From Nocardiopsis ganjiahuensis DSM 45031 (GTDB lineage: Bacteria; Actinomycetota; Actinomycetes; Streptosporangiales; Streptosporangiaceae), in assembly GCF_000341085.1 (NCBI RefSeq), contig NZ_ANBA01000009.1, positions 434,001 through 498,000 on the forward strand: a DNA stretch of 64,000 nucleotides, in the 5' to 3' direction. The position numbers and the translations under genes were made by a program. A model generated the notes under the pieces. That model saw nothing but the letters and a program-made list of their open reading frames with translations. It made no database searches and was not told the DNA's origin. The stretch's first letter is position 1. Every line of letters begins with the position of its first letter. Below are positions 59,877 through 64,000 of the stretch, one piece after another.

Positions 59877-61331
59877 CTACACGAGCGGGCGCTCGGTGGG
59901 CGGGATGGCCACCGGCAGGGCGGTGTCGTCGGTGAGGTAGCGGTCCACGCCGGCGGCGGCGGAGCGACCCTCGGCGATGGCCCAGACGATCAGCGACTGG
60001 CCGCGGCCCATGTCGCCGGCGCAGAAGACGCCGTCGACGGTGGTGCGGTAGTCGTTGTCGCGCACGACGTTGCCGCGGCCGTCGAGTTCGACGCCGAGCT
60101 GGTCGAGCATGCCCTCCTTCTCGGGGCCGACGAAGCCCATGGCGAGGGTGACGAGGTCGGCGGGGATCTCGCGTTCGGTGCCCTCGACCGGTTCGAAGCC
60201 GTTCGGGCCGCGCTTGACCTCGACGAGCTTCAGCGCGCGGACGTTGCCGTTCCCGTCGCCCAGGAACTCCAGGGTGTTGACGGAGTAGATCCGCTTGCCG
60301 CCCTCCTCGTGGGCGCTGGTGACCTTGTACAGCATCGGCATGGTGGGCCAGGGCTGGTGGTCGGGGCGCTGGGCGGGGGGCTTGGGCATGATCTCGAGCT
60401 GGGTGACCGAGGCGGCGCCCTGGCGGTGTGCGGTGCCGACGCAGTCGGCGCCGGTGTCGCCGCCGCCGATGACGACGACGTGCTTGCCCTCGGCGTGGAT
60501 GGGCGCGCGGTCGAGGTCGCCCTCCTGGACCTTGTTGGCCAGGGGCAGGTACTCCATGGCCTGGTAGATGCCCTGGAGTTCGCGGCCGGTGGCGGGCAGG
60601 TCGCGCCACTTGGTGGCGCCGCCGGTGAGGACGACGGCGTCGTTGTCGGCCTTGAGCCGGTCGACGGTGATGTCGACGCCGATGTCGACGCCGGTGCGGA
60701 AGGTGGTGCCCTCCGCGGTCATCTGGGCGAGGCGGCGGTCGATGTGCCGCTTCTCCATCTTGAACTCGGGGATGCCGTAGCGGAGCAGGCCGCCGATGCG
60801 GTCGGCGCGCTCGTAGACGGTGACGTCGTGTCCGGCGCGGGTGAGCTGCTGGGCGGCGGCCAGGCCGGCGGGGCCGGAGCCGACGACGGCGACCTTCTTG
60901 CCGGTGCGGTGGGTGGGGGGCAGGGGCTTGACCCAGCCTTCCTCCCACGCGCGGTCGATGATGGAGACCTCGACGTTCTTGATGGTGACGGCGGGCTGGT
61001 TGATGCCGAGCACGCAGGCCGATTCGCAGGGCGCCGGGCAGAGGCGGCCGGTGAATTCGGGGAAGTTGTTGGTGGCGTGGAGCCGTTCGATCGCCTCGGC
61101 CCAGTCGTGGGTGTGGACGAGGTTGTTCCACTCGGGGATGAGGTTGCCGAGCGGGCACCCGTTGTGGCAGAAGGGGATGCCGCAGTCCATGCAGCGTGAG
61201 GCCTGCTTGGTGACGGTGCCTCGGTCGAAGTCCTCCTGGACCTCGCGCCAGTCCTGGATGCGGACGTCGACGGGGCGGTGCTTGGGGAGCTCGCGCTCGG
61301 TGATCTTCAGGAAACCCTTGGGGTCAGCCAT
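59877..61331 (-). CDS. gltD: Glutamate synthase small subunit
   Basis: A 484-residue iron-sulfur flavoprotein. N-terminal Cys clusters for two 4Fe-4S centres are present (ASRCMDCGIPFCHNGCPLGN and GRLCPAPCESACVLGI). VAVVGSGPAGLAAAQQLTRA binds FAD and HVVVIGGGDTGADCVGTAHR binds NADPH; VFCAGDMGRGQSLIVWAIAE closes the FAD site. It feeds NADPH electrons to GltB, which turns glutamine and 2-oxoglutarate into two glutamates. It follows gltB by 27 bases in one operon, ended by a double stem-loop. The very long open frame on the same strand in another phase is a shadow. Confidence 0.97.
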   Translation of the reverse strand: MADPKGFLKITERELPKHRPVDVRIQDWREVQEDFDRGTVTKQASRCMDCGIPFCHNGCPLGNLIPEWNNLVHTHDWAEAIERLHATNNFPEFTGRLCPAPCESACVLGINQPAVTIKNVEVSIIDRAWEEGWVKPLPPTHRTGKKVAVVGSGPAGLAAAQQLTRAGHDVTVYERADRIGGLLRYGIPEFKMEKRHIDRRLAQMTAEGTTFRTGVDIGVDITVDRLKADNDAVVLTGGATKWRDLPATGRELQGIYQAMEYLPLANKVQEGDLDRAPIHAEGKHVVVIGGGDTGADCVGTAHRQGAASVTQLEIMPKPPAQRPDHQPWPTMPMLYKVTSAHEEGGKRIYSVNTLEFLGDGNGNVRALKLVEVKRGPNGFEPVEGTEREIPADLVTLAMGFVGPEKEGMLDQLGVELDGRGNVVRDNDYRTTVDGVFCAGDMGRGQSLIVWAIAEGRSAAAGVDRYLTDDTALPVAIPPTERPLV

Positions 61332-61358
61332 GGTCGTTCCTCCTTTCGTGTGCTGACT

Positions 61359-64000
61359 TCAGGACTGCGCGGAGGCCATGACGGCCTCGTTGACGTCGCG
61401 TCCTTCGCGTTCGGCCTCGGCCTGGGCGAGCAGGACGCGCTTGAAGTCGCGCGGCATGACCTTGGCGATGCGGTCGAGGCCCTTGTCGCCCTGGGCCAGG
61501 AGGCGTTCGGCGACGGCGGAGCCGGTTTCGGCGTGGTGGCGGGTGAGGGCGTCGGTGAGGAACTCGCGGTCCTCGCCGGTGAGCTCCTCGATGTCGACCA
61601 TTTCGCCGTTGACGCGTTCGGTGTCCAGGTCGAGGACGTAGGCGATGCCTCCGGACATGCCGGCGGCGAAGTTGCGTCCGGTGCGGCCGAGGATGACGGC
61701 GCGGCCGCCGGTCATGTACTCGCAGCCGTGGTCGCCGACGCCTTCGACGACCGCGAGGGCGCCGGAGTTGCGGACGCAGAAGCGTTCGCCGACGATGCCG
61801 CGGAGGAAGAGCTCTCCGGAGGTGGCGCCGTAGCCGATGACGTTTCCGGCGATGATGTGGTCCTCGGCGACCAGGGTGGAGGTCTGCGCAGGGCGGACGA
61901 TGACGCGGCCGCCGGACAGGCCCTTGCCGACGTAGTCGTTGGCGTCGCCGGACAGGCGCAGGGTGATGCCCTTGGGCAGGAAGGCGCCGAAGGACTGTCC
62001 CGCGGAGCCGGTGAAGGACACGTCGATGGTGTCGGCGGGCAGGCCGGTGGCGCCGTAGCGCTTGGTGACCTCGTGGCCGAGCATGGTGCCGACGGTGCGG
62101 TTGACGTTGCGGACCGGGAGTTCGAGCCTGACCGGTTGGCCGAAGTCGAGTGCGCCCTCACTGAGCTGGATGAGGGTGTTGTCCAGGGCCTTTTCGAGGC
62201 CGTGCTCCTGGCCGCGCCGGTGGGAGCGGTGGTCGCCGGCGATGGGCTCGACCTCGTGCAGGATCGGCGACAGGTCCAGGCCCTGGGCCTTCCAGTGGCC
62301 GACGGCCTCGGCGGTGTCGAGCAGGTCGACGGCGCCGATGGCCTCGTCGAGGCTGCGGAAGCCGAGCTGGGCGAGGTATTCGCGGACTTCCTGGGCGATG
62401 AACTCGAAGAAGTTGACGACGTACTCGGCTTTGCCGGAGAACCGCTCGCGCAGGGCGGGGTTCTGGGTGGCCACGCCCACGGGGCAGGTGTCGAGGTGGC
62501 AGACGCGCATCATGACGCAGCCGGAGACGACGAGGGGTGCGGTGGCGAATCCGTACTCCTCGGCGCCGAGCAGGGCGGCGACGACGACGTCGCGGCCGGT
62601 CTTCATCTGGCCGTCGGTCTGGACGACGATGCGGTCGCGCAGGCCGTTGAGCAGCAGGGTCTGCTGGGTTTCGGCGAGGCCGAGTTCCCAGGGGGTGCCC
62701 GCGTGCTTGAGCGAGTTGAGCGGCGAGGCGCCGGTGCCCCCGTCGTGGCCGGAGATGAGGACGACGTCGGCGTGCGCCTTGGACACGCCGGTGGCGACGG
62801 TGCCCACGCCCGCTTCGGAGACCAGCTTGACGTGGACCCGTGCGGACGGGTTCGCGTTCTTGAGGTCGTGGATGAGCTGGGCGAGGTCCTCGATGGAGTA
62901 GATGTCGTGGTGGGGCGGCGGCGAGATGAGGCCGACGCCGGGGGTGGAGTGGCGGGTGTCGGCCACCCACGGGTAGACCTTGTGGCCGGGCAGCTGGCCG
63001 CCTTCGCCGGGCTTGGCGCCCTGGGCCATCTTGATCTGGATGTCGTCGGCGTTGCTGAGGTAGTGCGAGGTGACGCCGAAGCGGCCGGAGGCGACCTGCT
63101 TGATGGCGCTGCGGCGCAGGTCGCCGTTGGCGTCGCGGGTGAAGCGGTCGGGGTCCTCGCCGCCCTCGCCGGTGTTGGACTTGCCGCCGAGGCGGTTCAT
63201 CGCGATGGCGAGGGTCTCGTGTGCCTCGGCGGAGATGGAGCCGTAGGACATGGCGCCGGTGGAGAAGCGCTTGACGATCTCCGAGACGGGCTCGACCTCG
63301 TCGATGGGGACGGGTTCGCGCACGCCCTCCTTGAGGCGGAAGAGCCCGCGCAGGGTCATGAGCTCGGCGGCCTGGTCGTCGACCTTGTTCGTGTACTCCT
63401 TGAAGATCTCGTACGAACGGCTCCGGGTGGAGTGCTGGAGCTTGAAGACGGTCTCGGGGTTGAACAGGTGGGGTTCGCCCTCGCGGCGCCACTGGTACTC
63501 GCCGCCGACCTCCAGGCGCCGGTGGGCGCTGGGGTTGGCGGTGTGGGCGCGGCGGTGGCGGATGGCGACCTCTTCGGCGAGGACGTCGAAGCCGACGCCG
63601 CCCAGGCGGGAGGTGGTGCCGGTGAAGCAGCGGTCGATGACCTCGTGGCCCAGGCCGAGGGCCTCGAAGATCTGGGCGCCGGTGTAGGAGCTGACCGTGG
63701 ACACGCCGATCTTGGACATGATCTTCAGGACGCTCTTGCCGAACGCCTTGACGACGTTGGCGACGGCCTGGTCGGCTTCGATGCCACCGATGACACCGCG
63801 CTCGACGAGGTCGCGGACGGTCTCCAGGGCCAGGTACGGGTTGACCGCGGAGGCGCCGTAGCCGATGAGGAGGGCCACGTGGTGGGCTTCGCGCACGTCG
63901 CCGGCCTCGATGAGCAGGCCGACCTCGGTGCGGGTCTTCTCGCGTACCAGGTGGTGGTGGACGTTGCCGGTCAGGAGCAGTGACGGGACGGGGGCGCGCT
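61359..64000 (-). CDS. gltB: Glutamate synthase large subunit (5' part outside window)
   Basis: About 880 C-terminal codons of a protein normally near 1,500 residues; the frame is open to the window edge, where it reads [20 protein letters not shown] in the central domain. [16 protein letters not shown], the FMN-binding synthase domain ([60 protein letters not shown]) and the 3Fe-4S cysteines ([20 protein letters not shown]) are intact. The C-terminal GXGXG beta-helix domain has [20 protein letters not shown]. The N-terminal glutaminase domain with its catalytic Cys lies beyond the window. Together with GltD this is NADPH-dependent GOGAT, the main route of ammonium assimilation. Confidence 0.96.
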   Translation of the reverse strand, partial: RAPVPSLLLTGNVHHHLVREKTRTEVGLLIEAGDVREAHHVALLIGYGASAVNPYLALETVRDLVERGVIGGIEADQAVANVVKAFGKSVLKIMSKIGVSTVSSYTGAQIFEALGLGHEVIDRCFTGTTSRLGGVGFDVLAEEVAIRHRRAHTANPSAHRRLEVGGEYQWRREGEPHLFNPETVFKLQHSTRSRSYEIFKEYTNKVDDQAAELMTLRGLFRLKEGVREPVPIDEVEPVSEIVKRFSTGAMSYGSISAEAHETLAIAMNRLGGKSNTGEGGEDPDRFTRDANGDLRRSAIKQVASGRFGVTSHYLSNADDIQIKMAQGAKPGEGGQLPGHKVYPWVADTRHSTPGVGLISPPPHHDIYSIEDLAQLIHDLKNANPSARVHVKLVSEAGVGTVATGVSKAHADVVLISGHDGGTGASPLNSLKHAGTPWELGLAETQQTLLLNGLRDRIVVQTDGQMKTGRDVVVAALLGAEEYGFATAPLVVSGCVMMRVCHLDTCPVGVATQNPALRERFSGKAEYVVNFFEFIAQEVREYLAQLGFRSLDEAIGAVDLLDTAEAVGHWKAQGLDLSPILHEVEPIAGDHRSHRRGQEHGLEKALDNTLIQLSEGALDFGQPVRLELPVRNVNRTVGTMLGHEVTKRYGATGLPADTIDVSFTGSAGQSFGAFLPKGITLRLSGDANDYVGKGLSGGRVIVRPAQTSTLVAEDHIIAGNVIGYGATSGELFLRGIVGERFCVRNSGALAVVEGVGDHGCEYMTGGRAVILGRTGRNFAAGMSGGIAYVLDLDTERVNGEMVDIEELTGEDREFLTDALTRHHAETGSAVAERLLAQGDKGLDRIAKVMPRDFKRVLLAQAEAEREGRDVNEAVMASAQS

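Noticed and set aside
57718..61158. 1146-codon minus-strand open frame across several genes
   Set aside because: Runs through gltD, DUF2784 and the toroid protein in a shifted phase with Arg/Pro/His-rich nonsense; all three real genes have clear family motifs.

Overview
The window is high-GC actinobacterial chromosome. Many genes start with GTG, mRNAs often look leaderless, and long GC-rich stem-loops close transcription units. tRNA genes do not encode CCA, and a DinB-type protein of the mycothiol-dependent family is present. The gene order (xerD-parA-scpA-scpB-rluB-aroH-tyrA-cmk-der; uvrB-coaE-rpsA-polA-liv-pdtaR-pyk-gltDB) is the conserved order I know from Streptomyces and relatives. Protein style suggests a Nocardiopsis-like member of Streptosporangiales, but that placement is inference.

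Layout. 1-2.6 kb: edge material with a broken tetR relic, a CHRD-domain surface protein paired with a class F sortase, and an eroded tyrosine-integrase tail beside tRNA-Pro(GGG). 2.8-11.7 kb: transporters and regulators, including a TetR gene and a downstream three-gene unit (MFS pump, AraC-DinB fusion, RibD-like reductase) that share an operator motif, then DUF523, an MHS symporter, and a divergent AbrB/DUF418 pair. 11.7-25 kb: the conserved minus-strand block der, cmk, tyrA, aroH, rluB (with a giant Arg/Gly/Asp-rich repeat extension), scpB, scpA, a ribbon-helix-helix protein, parA, xerD, NUDIX and pyrG. 25-38.7 kb: HMG-CoA lyase, two GNATs, a lipoprotein, uvrB, a MarR-controlled pair, coaE, rpsA, arfB, polA and a thioesterase.

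38.9-47.2 kb: a branched-chain amino-acid type ABC system. Two tandem paralogous binding lipoproteins on + converge on livF-G-M-H on -. The LivH permease carries a secreted Ig-like domain at its N terminus. pdtaR (ANTAR response regulator) follows. 47.3-55.5 kb is an accessory island between pdtaR and pyk: an odd tRNA-Leu-like gene lacking a variable arm, an HTH-LAGLIDADG gene, a self-coupled HTH/CPBP-protease pair with a palindromic operator, a LysR/serine-hydrolase operon, and two tandemly duplicated lipoprotein class A beta-lactamases with conserved LysR boxes and a LysR relic between them. 55.7-64 kb: pyk, a mycothiol-family enzyme, a toroid-repeat protein, DUF2784, gltD and the 3' part of gltB, which runs off the window.

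The most unusual items are the LivH fusion, the RluB repeat extension, the variable-arm-less tRNA next to a free-standing homing-endonuclease-like gene, and the beta-lactamase/LysR duplication. All were read by eye without database searches.
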